Source: Helicobacteraceae bacterium
GTDB lineage: Bacteria > Campylobacterota > Campylobacteria > Campylobacterales > Sulfurimonadaceae
Assembly (NCBI GenBank): GCA_027038835.1
Contig: JALWGC010000019.1
Location: 88,968 to 152,967 of the forward strand
Length of the DNA: 64,000 nt
Reading direction: 5' to 3'
The notes under the pieces were generated by a model that did no database searches, was not told the DNA's origin, and was given only the letters and a program-made list of their open reading frames with translations. This document shows positions 23,269-31,255 of the stretch, in pieces. A program made the position numbers and the translations under genes. Each line of letters begins with the position of its first letter. Positions within the stretch are counted from its first letter, which is position 1.

Positions 23269-24275
23269 GCGCTTTTCTCCATATATTTTTCTTCCCACTC
23301 TCTAAAAGCGGGGGTAAAATACTCTATGCGCACTTTTTTGAACTCCCTCGAGCTATAAAGCGGCATATAGTTGTTTGTCGGTATCTCACGCGCCATCTCT
23401 TCGATGATGGAGTTGGTCTCATCATGTGTTTTTCCATGCACCATCGTAAAAAGGTTATAAGGCCAGTTTGGATATTTTGGGCGCAAGTAACAGTGGCTCA
23501 CTGCACTAAAAGCTGCCGCTTTGGCACCTATCTCTTCCCCTTTTTGCCCCTCTTCAACATCCCAAACCACCATGGCGTTGGCGTTAAATCCCGCCTTTCT
23601 ATGGTTGAGTATCGAAGCGAATCGCCGCATGACACCGGCATCTTGCAGTTTGGAAAGTATGTCGAAATACTCTTCGTAGCTTATCCCAAGGGTATCGACT
23701 ACCTTTTTAAACGGTTCTTTGACAAAATCGATGTCGTATTGCGTCAAGCGGATAACCTCTTTATATAACGGCGTTATTTCTATCTCTTTATGTTTGACCT
23801 TTTTGACTTTCTCTTTTTTCGCATCTTTTCCGGTCGTATCGAGCTTGACGTTGATTTTGAAAAGCTTGAGTGTCGGCAAGATGATAAAATCTTTCGCACC
23901 GCTGAGTTCAGCCAAACGTGCGACGGTCTCTTCCAACGTATAATCGCTTTGGGGCTCTATGGCGATAGTGAACCAAATGTTGAAATCGTGATTGCGTTCG
24001 TAATTGTGCGATATACCCGGATGGGCGTTTAGTATCGCCACCGCTTTGTCTATATCGTTTTCATCCACTTCAAACGCCACGAGCGAAGATTTATAACCAA
24101 GCCTTTTTGTGTCGAATATTGCCGAAGTTTGGCGAATGATACCCGCCTCTTTTTGCTCATTTAGAACCGATAGAACTTCATCTTCTGCTATACCCAGCTC
24201 GTTAGCTATCGCCTCGAAAGGTCTTGGTGTGAGAGGAAACGCCTTTTGTACTCTTGATAATATCTCGTCTTTCAT
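23265..24275 (-). CDS. Fused siroheme decarboxylase NirDL/GH (AhbAB-like)
   Basis: A 336-residue protein with two tandem AsnC/Lrp-like halves. The first half contains HNYERNHDFNIWFT (near 90-103) and the second SHCYLRPKYPNWPYNLFT (near 265-282), the two signatures of NirL/NirH-type and NirD/NirG-type decarboxylase chains. In Pseudomonas or Paracoccus these are separate or partly fused subunits; here one chain probably supplies both. It removes acetate carboxyl groups of siroheme to give 12,18-didecarboxysiroheme in heme d1 synthesis. The inner ATG (24275) has GGATGG at good distance; an ATG four codons upstream is possible. Confidence 0.88.
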   Translation of the reverse strand: MKDEILSRVQKAFPLTPRPFEAIANELGIAEDEVLSVLNEQKEAGIIRQTSAIFDTKRLGYKSSLVAFEVDENDIDKAVAILNAHPGISHNYERNHDFNIWFTIAIEPQSDYTLEETVARLAELSGAKDFIILPTLKLFKINVKLDTTGKDAKKEKVKKVKHKEIEITPLYKEVIRLTQYDIDFVKEPFKKVVDTLGISYEEYFDILSKLQDAGVMRRFASILNHRKAGFNANAMVVWDVEEGQKGEEIGAKAAAFSAVSHCYLRPKYPNWPYNLFTMVHGKTHDETNSIIEEMAREIPTNNYMPLYSSREFKKVRIEYFTPAFREWEEKYMEKSA

Positions 24276-24334
24276 GCTAAAAACCATCCAATAAATTAAT
24301 TTCTTTATTTTAGTAGAAAAAAGTTACTCTTTTT

Positions 24335-24348
24335 TTGACCTTTATCAA
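24335..24348. promoter_or_regulatory. FNR/DNR-like operator of the siroheme decarboxylase unit
   Basis: TTGACCTTTATCAA, one base different from the box before the nor/nir unit. On the minus strand TAAAAT at 24307-24312 would serve as -10; the implied start site at 24300 places the box centre exactly at -41.5, the class II activator position. It also lies 50 bases before the plus-strand sirC-like gene. Confidence 0.72.
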
Positions 24349-24398
24349 CTAAGTGCAAACTTTTTTAAGATATCATCATACTTAAAAAAAGGTAGAAA

Positions 24399-24965
24399 TT
24401 GGCTTATTTTCCGGCATTTATTCAACTTAAGAACAGAAAAGTCCTTATCGTCGGCGGTGGCAAAATAGCCAAAGAGAAACTCGAAAAACTGCTCGAGTTC
24501 ACCACCGACATTCGATTCATAGCTAAAGAGTTCGAGCCTACGCTGTTGGAGATGATCCAAAAACACTCTCTTGACTACACCCGAAAAAATTATGAAGAAG
24601 GGGATGCAAAAGAGTTCGGTATCGTCATAGCGGCTGTAGATGACATACAACTGCAAAAAAGGATTCACAAAGAAACAAGAAAGTATAATTGCCTCTACAA
24701 TGCGGTCGATGTTCCCGAACTTTGCGATTTTATCTTCCCTTCGTTCATCAAACAAGGGGAGTTGACCATCGCCGTATCGACTTCGGGGGCGTCTCCTGCT
24801 TTTGCGAAGCAGTTGCGTATCTATTTGCAAAATCTATTGCCAAAGAATATCGACGATTTTTTGCAAGAGATGCGAGCATACAGAAAAACACTCCCAAAAG
24901 GGAAAGAACGGATGAAACTGCTTGAAGAAAAAGCGAAACAATATATAAAAGGATGGAATGGATGA
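24399..24965 (+). CDS. Precorrin-2 dehydrogenase / sirohydrochlorin ferrochelatase (CysG-N, SirC/Met8 type)
   Basis: Oxidises precorrin-2 to sirohydrochlorin with NAD and may insert iron to form siroheme. The 188-residue protein opens with the family start YFPAFIQLKNRKVLIVGGG, a Rossmann glycine motif at about 17-21, then YNAVDVPELCDFIFPS near 105 and IAVSTSGASPAFAK near 128. With cobA and the NirDL/GH fusion it completes the route from uroporphyrinogen III to the d1 precursor. Start is TTG with AAAGGT upstream. Overlaps the next gene by ATGA. Confidence 0.92.
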   Translation: MAYFPAFIQLKNRKVLIVGGGKIAKEKLEKLLEFTTDIRFIAKEFEPTLLEMIQKHSLDYTRKNYEEGDAKEFGIVIAAVDDIQLQKRIHKETRKYNCLYNAVDVPELCDFIFPSFIKQGELTIAVSTSGASPAFAKQLRIYLQNLLPKNIDDFLQEMRAYRKTLPKGKERMKLLEEKAKQYIKGWNG

Positions 24966-25372
24966 ATTTCAAAAAATTGGTTTTTATAGGGATGGCGTTG
25001 GCGTTTTTCACACTTGGATTCATCTCCTTGCAACGTGCCCTTCCAGAACACAAAGAAGAACGCATCTACAAAGAGATAACCATCTTCAGCCCCTATAAAT
25101 TCGAAAAAGCGGTAGGTGGACTTAGCATCGTAAACACCCAGACCGGAAAAAAAGAAAAACCCGACGCCGCAAGTGTCATGCACAGAATGGACGAACTGCA
25201 AAAAGAGTGGGGAAAAAGCCATTTACTACTAACAGACAAAGCGGTTATCGTTCTTAACGACCAAGGTGTAGAAATAAAAACCATTGCTTTCAAGACCCCC
25301 TTAGAGCGTAAGTGGGTGAAACAATTCTACGGACTCACAACGAAAAAATCGACACAAACAGCTAGCCGCTAA
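24962..25372 (+). CDS. Membrane-anchored protein coupled to the siroheme enzyme
   Basis: 136 residues starting MNFKKLVFIGMALAFFTLGF, with one N-terminal helix (about 4-22) acting as anchor or uncleaved signal. The rest is a small soluble domain with LLLTDKAVIVLNDQG. The ATGA overlap with the preceding stop and AAAGGA upstream fix this start. No family recognised. Confidence 0.6.
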   Translation: MNFKKLVFIGMALAFFTLGFISLQRALPEHKEERIYKEITIFSPYKFEKAVGGLSIVNTQTGKKEKPDAASVMHRMDELQKEWGKSHLLLTDKAVIVLNDQGVEIKTIAFKTPLERKWVKQFYGLTTKKSTQTASR

Positions 25373-25398
25373 ATTGCCGGCTACTTCGCTATTTTTTT
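25363..25398. terminator. Terminator between convergent units
   Basis: TAGCCG (25363-25368) pairs with CGGCTA (25378-25383) across a 9-base loop, followed on the plus strand by a run of seven T a few bases later. It begins inside the last codons of the plus gene and ends inside the 3' end of the convergent TrkA-N/RyR gene. Confidence 0.5.
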
Positions 25399-27278
25399 CG
25401 AACCTCCGCTACCTCGTACCCTGCATTTGCCAAGTAGTTCGGGATGTAGAGTATGGCGTACATATCGTAGATGACGCTTAGTTGCAGCTCAGGTTTTTTG
25501 AACTTTTCAAGAGGCAAAAGGCAATCATGTGCTTTCTTGGCTTTGTTTTTTGTTTTGCCATGCTTCCAACCGTTTAGGTAATGAAACGCGTTCCACCGGT
25601 TGTGTTCGGTACGGATAAGTTTTTCAAACATCGTTTTATACTCTTTTGGGAAGTACTTCACCTCAAACGGTTTGCCGCTATAGAACTTCTCAAGCTCTTT
25701 GGAATACTCTTGTAAGAACGTATCACTAAGCCCCAAAGCATCTCGATTGGCAGCCAATTTCGCATCGAGAATCTCTCTATTTTTTTTCAAAAGCTCACTA
25801 CTGTTTTTGGAAGAAACGATTTTTTTCAACCCCAAAGCTTTTAGCTTCATATCTATATGTTTGCTTTGGGCTTTGCTAGAAAGCCTGTCGCTAAGGCGTG
25901 AAGCATCGAACCATTTTCTGATTATTTTTTGCATCATCTCTTCATCTCTCAAATCATAAAGCATCCAAGGGTCGTACTCCTGCGCATATCCAAAATGCAC
26001 CAACTTCGCGATAAGATCGTTCTTTTCATCGAGTAGATGTTCTCGTGTGCATATGTTTTTGACGTTACCGAAGCTGTAAAACTGCTTGAAACTCTCTTTG
26101 TCCGCATCGACTTTGCCACTCATATGATACGCGTTGAAGATGGCGAAACTCACCCGTGTTTTGAGAGTGCCATCAACCGCATCGGATAGATAAGTCTTGT
26201 TAAAGAGGTCTATCGCTATGTTGATATTTTTCTCTTCATCGTCATAACAAACGATCACATGAGTAAGATTTTTACCACTCCATAATGTTTCGTTTTCGAA
26301 GTATGCAGGTGTTTCGTTGTCGAGATTGTGCGCATATAAATCTACCACTTCGGTAATCCCCGTAAATCTTTTAAGCAGTTTTTCTTTGAAAGCTTCGGCA
26401 TTTTTATCGACCAAGTCGATAACCAGACGATTCTCGTTTGGCAAATGCGCTATCTTTGCGGCTTGATAGACGATGTTGGATGCAAGCTCCCCATCGCCCG
26501 CGACAACGATGCGAAAGCTCTCATCGCTTCGCATAATGGCATCATCCTCTCCATCGATGAAGTTCTCTTCAAAGAAGCTCTCCGCCGCCTCTTCGTAAAA
26601 AGAGAAGGTTTGGATGTCGATCTGCGCTTTTTTCTCCTTTTGCTGTGTTATAAATTTTTGGTGAAAAAGTGCATTCAAGTCCGGATTGATGATATGCACG
26701 ACCAGTTTGATGGGTGTTTTGACATCTTTGTCGATGTAGTAGTCGATGATGTTGGTGGCAAGCTCGATGTTGAGCCTGTCATTTCCAAGTGCGATGATGG
26801 CGAACTCCATCGTCTCGAAGTTGAGCTTGTCAAGATGCTCTTTTAAGAGCGCATCACCCGTCACTACTCCAAATCCGTATTTTCTGAAATATTCTATTTT
26901 GTCGTTTTGGGTGTTTTTCTCAAAGATTATGTAGCTTTTCCCTCTGTCTATCTCGTTCTCAAGCAACGCCGTGCTGAACTCCCCAAGTCCAAATACCACC
27001 GTATGGGGACGGCGTGAAATCTTTTTGACTATCTGAAAATTCACCGCATCTTTGAAGTAGATAAGCACCGCTATAACCGAAGCGGAGATGATGGAGGAAA
27101 ACTCCAAAGATGTCGATAGCGCATCGCTGAAGTTTTGTGACTGCACAGCAAGCACAAAACGAACCACAAAAGCCAAAGTAGCGACAAACCCTATTGTCAA
27201 AGCTTTGTTCTCGAGTAAAAAGTAAATGATACTTGGGGAGTTTTTGAACTCCTCGAAAAGCTTTTTTATTGCATACAC
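25389..27278 (-). CDS. Membrane protein with two TrkA-N (RCK-like) domains and a C-terminal RyR domain
   Basis: A 629-residue protein. Two membrane helices (about 27-45 and 58-75) are followed by a Rossmann NAD-binding domain (VVFGLGEFSTA near 94), a second Rossmann repeat (IVVAGDGELASN near 255), a helical middle region, and a C-terminal RyR-type repeat (about 550-600) with EHNRWNAFHYLNGWKHG. Two helices without a clear pore-filter sequence argue against a simple K+ channel. The RyR fold in bacteria is of unknown ligand; a nucleotide-sensing or transport-regulating role is inference. GTG start with AGGG upstream; the ATG four bases inside is out of frame. Last gene of the rpoN unit. Confidence 0.8.
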   Translation of the reverse strand: MYAIKKLFEEFKNSPSIIYFLLENKALTIGFVATLAFVVRFVLAVQSQNFSDALSTSLEFSSIISASVIAVLIYFKDAVNFQIVKKISRRPHTVVFGLGEFSTALLENEIDRGKSYIIFEKNTQNDKIEYFRKYGFGVVTGDALLKEHLDKLNFETMEFAIIALGNDRLNIELATNIIDYYIDKDVKTPIKLVVHIINPDLNALFHQKFITQQKEKKAQIDIQTFSFYEEAAESFFEENFIDGEDDAIMRSDESFRIVVAGDGELASNIVYQAAKIAHLPNENRLVIDLVDKNAEAFKEKLLKRFTGITEVVDLYAHNLDNETPAYFENETLWSGKNLTHVIVCYDDEEKNINIAIDLFNKTYLSDAVDGTLKTRVSFAIFNAYHMSGKVDADKESFKQFYSFGNVKNICTREHLLDEKNDLIAKLVHFGYAQEYDPWMLYDLRDEEMMQKIIRKWFDASRLSDRLSSKAQSKHIDMKLKALGLKKIVSSKNSSELLKKNREILDAKLAANRDALGLSDTFLQEYSKELEKFYSGKPFEVKYFPKEYKTMFEKLIRTEHNRWNAFHYLNGWKHGKTKNKAKKAHDCLLPLEKFKKPELQLSVIYDMYAILYIPNYLANAGYEVAEVRKK

Positions 27279-27317
27279 TTTTTCCCTTTCGTTATCGTTA
27301 CATACATAGCCGCTTCA

Positions 27318-28592
27318 TTACGAACAATTCAACTTATACAGTTTTTTCCGTTCGCTCGAGCCGGCGATATTGAGCTGTTTACGGTACTTGGCTATGGTTC
27401 TGCGCACCATTTTCACTTTGAATTTTTCTTGAACGAGCTGGAGTATTTTCATATCGCTTAGCGGTTTTTCTCTTGGCTCGTTTTTAACAAGCTCGGCGAC
27501 ATACTCCTTGATGGCAGCGTTGGATATATCTTCGTCTATGGCGGTGGTGAAGAAATCTTTCATCGGTATCACCCCTCTATCACACGCTATGAACTTGTTG
27601 GCGATCGCTCTTGAGATAGTCGAGGGGTTGTGTCCGAATTCATCGGCAAGTGTTTTGAGTGTAAGTGGCTTTATGTCCCCTCCGAGGAAAAAATCGTACT
27701 GATACTCCACTATCATCAGTCCCACTTTATACAAAGTCGCACGCCGCATCTCAAGCGCATCGACAAGGCTTTTTGCTTCTTTTAGCTTTTTGGTCACGAA
27801 CTCATGCGCTACACCGTAGTCGTTGTCTATTTTGATAACGGGGTAGTAATCGTCGTTGAGTTTGACCTCTATATTTCCATCATCGTCGAAAAAAATCATA
27901 ATATCGGGGATAACCTCCGGCGACTTTTCGACAAAATCGATATTTGGCGGATTTCTAAAGCGCGAAATCACATGCATCGCTTCACCAAAACGCTCCTCTT
28001 TTGCGTATGTATGGATGTTTTCCAAATCTTCTATCATCTTCTTCGCCAGAGCATACACCTCATCGCCAAGTTCGACGTTTTCAAGCTGAAACAAAAAACA
28101 CTCTTTGACATCTTTTGCTCCTATCCCGACCGGTTCGACATACGCAAAGCGCTTTCGCACACGCTCGAAACTCTCCATCTCCATACCGTTTTGCGCACAA
28201 AACGCCTCGCTGTCCCCTTCGTAGTAACCGTTTTCATCGAGATTTTCCACTATAAAACGCGCTATACTGCGAGATGACGGTGTTGGAAAAAGACGGGAGT
28301 CTATCTGCTCCTCGAGAACCTCGTAAAGGCTCTTCTGCCCGATGGTCAGCGCTTCTATCTTTTCACTCGAAGCGTTGGAGACGGAGCCGTAAAGTATCCG
28401 TTTTGGGATCGATTTGGAGAGGTTCTCCTCAAACGGGTTTTTCACCTCAACGACCGGATTGGATTCGACAAAAGGTTCTATGGCTTCTTGAAGTTCGCTC
28501 AAACTGCTATGGAGTATAGGGAGCCAGTTTCTAAGCGTTGTGGAGAGTTTGTGTTTCGCGGCAACGTTTTGGGTTTGTCTCAAAGCTGCCAC
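27318..28592 (-). CDS. rpoN: RNA polymerase sigma-54 factor
   Basis: Alternative sigma factor recognising -24/-12 promoters, used in Campylobacterota mainly for flagellar genes. 424 residues. The activator-binding N-terminal region has the repeated Leu/Gln pattern (LHSSLSELQEAIEPFVESNP), a core-binding region follows, and the C-terminal RpoN box is seen as VRRTIAKYRKQL near 400. The acidic region II is short, as expected in this phylum. GTG start; it follows lptB by 12 bases, as in many Proteobacteria. Confidence 0.95.
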   Translation of the reverse strand: MAALRQTQNVAAKHKLSTTLRNWLPILHSSLSELQEAIEPFVESNPVVEVKNPFEENLSKSIPKRILYGSVSNASSEKIEALTIGQKSLYEVLEEQIDSRLFPTPSSRSIARFIVENLDENGYYEGDSEAFCAQNGMEMESFERVRKRFAYVEPVGIGAKDVKECFLFQLENVELGDEVYALAKKMIEDLENIHTYAKEERFGEAMHVISRFRNPPNIDFVEKSPEVIPDIMIFFDDDGNIEVKLNDDYYPVIKIDNDYGVAHEFVTKKLKEAKSLVDALEMRRATLYKVGLMIVEYQYDFFLGGDIKPLTLKTLADEFGHNPSTISRAIANKFIACDRGVIPMKDFFTTAIDEDISNAAIKEYVAELVKNEPREKPLSDMKILQLVQEKFKVKMVRRTIAKYRKQLNIAGSSERKKLYKLNCS

Positions 28593-28604
28593 GACACACT
28601 ACCT

Positions 28605-29327
28605 TTAAAACTTGAATTCTTCGCCGAGATAATGGGTACGTACATCGGCGTTTTGGGCTATCTCTTGGCTTGTACCGCTTGCAAGAAGCGCGCCCGATTT
28701 GATGACGTACGCCCTGTCGCACACCGCCAGCGTTTCTCTGACGTTATGGTCGGTTATAAGTACGCCGATATCGTGCTCTACAAGCTGATGGATAACTTTT
28801 TGAATATCCAAAACCGCTATGGGATCGACCCCGGCAAAAGGCTCGTCAAGCAACAAGAACTTCGGTCGATTCACAAGCGCTCTGGCTATCTCCACACGCC
28901 GCCGCTCACCCCCTGAGAGGCTTATCCCTTTTCGGTTACGAATAGGTTCGATGTTGAACATATCCAAAAGCTCTTCTATGCGTTCTTGCTGTTTGTGTTT
29001 TTCTTTTATGGCGACTTGCGCGGCGACAAGCAGGTTTTCTTCCACACTCAAATCTTTGAAAACCGACGCTTCTTGAGGCAAATAGCCTATCCCCTTGATG
29101 GCGCGTTTGTGTAGCGGCAAAGAGGATATCTCTTCATCATCGAAAAACACTTCACCGCTTGTCGCTTCGATAAGACCGCAAATCATGTAAAACGTCGTCG
29201 TCTTGCCGGCACCGTTTGGTCCTAAAAGCCCCACAACTTCACCGCTTTTGACCTCCAAGCTCATACCGCGAACTATCTCGAGCGTTTTTATCTGCTTTTT
29301 TAGCTCTACCGCTTTTAGTGTATGCAT
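28605..29327 (-). CDS. lptB: LPS export ABC transporter ATPase LptB
   Basis: 240-residue cytosolic ATPase that powers LPS extraction by LptFG. Walker [10 protein letters not shown] near 35, Q-loop at YLPQEASVF near 84, signature [15 protein letters not shown] near 140, Walker [13 protein letters not shown] near 160 and switch His in ITDHNV near 195. The EASVF after the Q-loop and its location before rpoN identify LptB among ABC ATPases. It overlaps tsaE by 13 bases. Confidence 0.95.
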   Translation of the reverse strand: MHTLKAVELKKQIKTLEIVRGMSLEVKSGEVVGLLGPNGAGKTTTFYMICGLIEATSGEVFFDDEEISSLPLHKRAIKGIGYLPQEASVFKDLSVEENLLVAAQVAIKEKHKQQERIEELLDMFNIEPIRNRKGISLSGGERRRVEIARALVNRPKFLLLDEPFAGVDPIAVLDIQKVIHQLVEHDIGVLITDHNVRETLAVCDRAYVIKSGALLASGTSQEIAQNADVRTHYLGEEFKF

Positions 29328-29731
29328 ACGATATACTCTCTTTTGTCAAAAGCGATTTTGTTTATGTCGATGGTAGCGACATCCAAACCGGCATCCAGAA
29401 GAAGGTTTTCCAAATATCTATCGCCCCATTCTACAAAATGCAGCCCCTCTTTTTCAAGCTCTTCGAGCATCCCAAGAGAGATGAAATGCTCCACCCCTTT
29501 GTTGTACAAGTCGTAATGGTACACCCCGTCGGAGTAGATATGTTGCAAAGAAAACGTCGGTGAAGTAACATCTTTGGTAATCCCAAGCTTCTTCGCGAAC
29601 GCCTTGACAAGCGTCGTCTTTCCGGCAGCCAAATCCCCTTTTAGAAGAACCACGCCGGATCGAAAATCGGCTAAAAATTCATCGACGAAACTCTCTATCT
29701 CATCGACTCCAAGCTCATACCGTTTTTTCAT
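29315..29731 (-). CDS. tsaE: tRNA threonylcarbamoyladenosine biosynthesis ATPase TsaE
   Basis: 138-residue P-loop ATPase partner of TsaB/TsaD in making t6A37 of ANN-decoding tRNAs. Walker [10 protein letters not shown] near 33, [12 protein letters not shown] near 56, HYDLYN near 72 and FVEWGDR near 98 are family hallmarks. The start ATG overlaps the trpD stop (ATGA). Confidence 0.95.
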   Translation of the reverse strand: MKKRYELGVDEIESFVDEFLADFRSGVVLLKGDLAAGKTTLVKAFAKKLGITKDVTSPTFSLQHIYSDGVYHYDLYNKGVEHFISLGMLEELEKEGLHFVEWGDRYLENLLLDAGLDVATIDINKIAFDKREYIVCIH

Positions 29732-30714
29732 AGTTTACTCGAAACCTCCACAATATCATGCAGCTTTTCAAACGCTATGCCAAACTCCAAAACATCGCGC
29801 GCCATATCGATACCCTCTTTCATATCTCGCGCCATACCGTCAACATAGAGCGAAGCCGCCGCGTTGAGCACGACGACATCTCGTTGCGCGTCACTGGCTT
29901 GGTTTTGCAAAATATCCATGATGATAGCACCGTTTTTCTCCGCATCGCCCCCTTTTATGCTTGCAAGCAAGTTTTTACGTATGCCATACTCCGCAGGGTC
30001 GATGACAAACTCTTTCGTTTCTTCACCTTCTATCATCGTTGCATAGGTCACACCGCTAATGCTTATCTCGTCCATCCCCTCTTCACTACTGACCACCATC
30101 ACGCGTTTCGCGCCGTTTAGCTTCATCGCTTCGGCCATTTTCGGCACGAAGCTCTTATCGAACACCCCAAGAAGCGACTTTTTCACTCCGGCGGGATTGG
30201 TAAGCGGTCCAAGGATATTGAAAACCGTTTTATCGGGAATCGACTTACGCACAGGCATGATGAACTTCATAGCCGGATGATGGTTTTGCGCGAACATAAA
30301 ACACCACCCCGTCTCTTCGAGCAGCTTGGCGTTTTGCTCGGGAGTGAGTTTTAAGCGCACTCCAAGTACTTCCAAAACATCCGCACTACCGCTTTTGGAA
30401 GTGATGGAGCGGTTACCATGTTTGGCGACATAACTACCTGCCGCCGCACACACTATGGAAGTCGCGGTCGAGATGTTGAAGCTTCCTATCTTGTCTCCGC
30501 CGGTTCCTACGATATCGATAGCTTTTTCACGCAGCTCATCGGAAATCGGCAGAGGAATCGAAAACTCCCTCATCACTTCCGCCGCCGCGGCTATCGTCTC
30601 TACCGGTGTGGTTGCATCGAGTTTCAAACCAAGGAGAAATTCCCGCATCTCCTCATCGTTCATTTCATGTTCGAAAAGTCTCAAAAACGCTTTTTTTGCT
30701 TCGTCGTACGTCAT
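29728..30714 (-). CDS. trpD: Anthranilate phosphoribosyltransferase
   Basis: Second step of tryptophan synthesis: anthranilate plus PRPP to phosphoribosyl-anthranilate. 328 residues, usual length. Motifs: IVGTGGDKIGSFNIST near 68-83, KHGNRSITSKSGSADVLE near 98-115 and FMFAQNHHPAMK near 140-151. It is away from other trp genes. The ATG at 30714 overlaps the preceding stop as TGATG; an earlier TTG is less likely. Confidence 0.95.
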   Translation of the reverse strand: MTYDEAKKAFLRLFEHEMNDEEMREFLLGLKLDATTPVETIAAAAEVMREFSIPLPISDELREKAIDIVGTGGDKIGSFNISTATSIVCAAAGSYVAKHGNRSITSKSGSADVLEVLGVRLKLTPEQNAKLLEETGWCFMFAQNHHPAMKFIMPVRKSIPDKTVFNILGPLTNPAGVKKSLLGVFDKSFVPKMAEAMKLNGAKRVMVVSSEEGMDEISISGVTYATMIEGEETKEFVIDPAEYGIRKNLLASIKGGDAEKNGAIIMDILQNQASDAQRDVVVLNAAASLYVDGMARDMKEGIDMARDVLEFGIAFEKLHDIVEVSSKL

Positions 30715-30959
30715 CAAAGTTCCTTTATATATTTGTCTTGTTCCGATTTCGGAGTCGATTTAGTCAGCGGTAGCGCCAACACCTCGTAACTTTTAGAACC
30801 GTTAAGGTAATTGAGCGTTATGCGATCCCCGACGTTTACGTCCTTACTCGCCTTGGCAACTTTGCCGTTTAATTCCACGACACCGTTTTTTATCATATCC
30901 TGCGCGACACTGCGCCTTTTAGTCAGATTTACACTGTTTAAAAATTTATCTATTCGCAT
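30714..30959 (-). CDS. S4-domain RNA-binding protein (Hsp15/RqcP-like)
   Basis: An 81-residue protein that is almost wholly an S4 domain: MRIDKFLNSVNLTKRRSVAQDMI, then NGVVELNGKVAKASKDVNVGD. Members such as HslR or RqcP bind stalled 50S-tRNA complexes. Which of the two it is cannot be decided from sequence. First gene of the unit that runs through trpD, tsaE, lptB and rpoN. Confidence 0.82.
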   Translation of the reverse strand: MRIDKFLNSVNLTKRRSVAQDMIKNGVVELNGKVAKASKDVNVGDRITLNYLNGSKSYEVLALPLTKSTPKSEQDKYIKEL

Positions 30960-31255
30960 AGGGGTATTGTAGGGAAAAAAAACTAAAAGTTTTGTAAGAG
31001 TGGAACAATTATTGCTAATTCTTGCCGCTTTGACGAAAATCGCTACAAACGTAGCTATTACGACCGCAACGAAGAGATATTCTTGATTTATTCTTAACTA
31101 TTTGGACTAAACAAAACATTCAATATAAATTCAACATAGACTTAATAAAATAACAATAGAAATCAATGTTTTATTATATTTATGTTATTTTTTAGTAAAA
31201 ATGATTTTGAACTCAACAAAATTTTCTAAACATTATAAAGGATAAAGGATAGATT
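30960..31255. other. 296-bp intergenic region with a sigma-54-like promoter and a possible mini-ORF
   Basis: Divergent region before the LVIVD lipoprotein. On the plus strand TGGAACAATTATTGC (31001-31015) has GG and GC twelve bases apart, as in -24/-12 promoters, although the consensus is TGGCAC-N5-TTGC. It is 240 bases from the next gene. Overlapping it, a GTG-started frame (31000-31086) would encode a 28-residue hydrophobic peptide starting MEQLLLILAALTKI, with only a weak ribosome site. A small hairpin GCTAC-N4-GTAGC follows near 31051. The rest is A/T rich with no clear feature. Confidence 0.35.

Noticed and set aside
25389-27278. Kef/Trk potassium channel
   Set aside because: Only two helices, no TVGYG-like filter, and a C-terminal RyR repeat.
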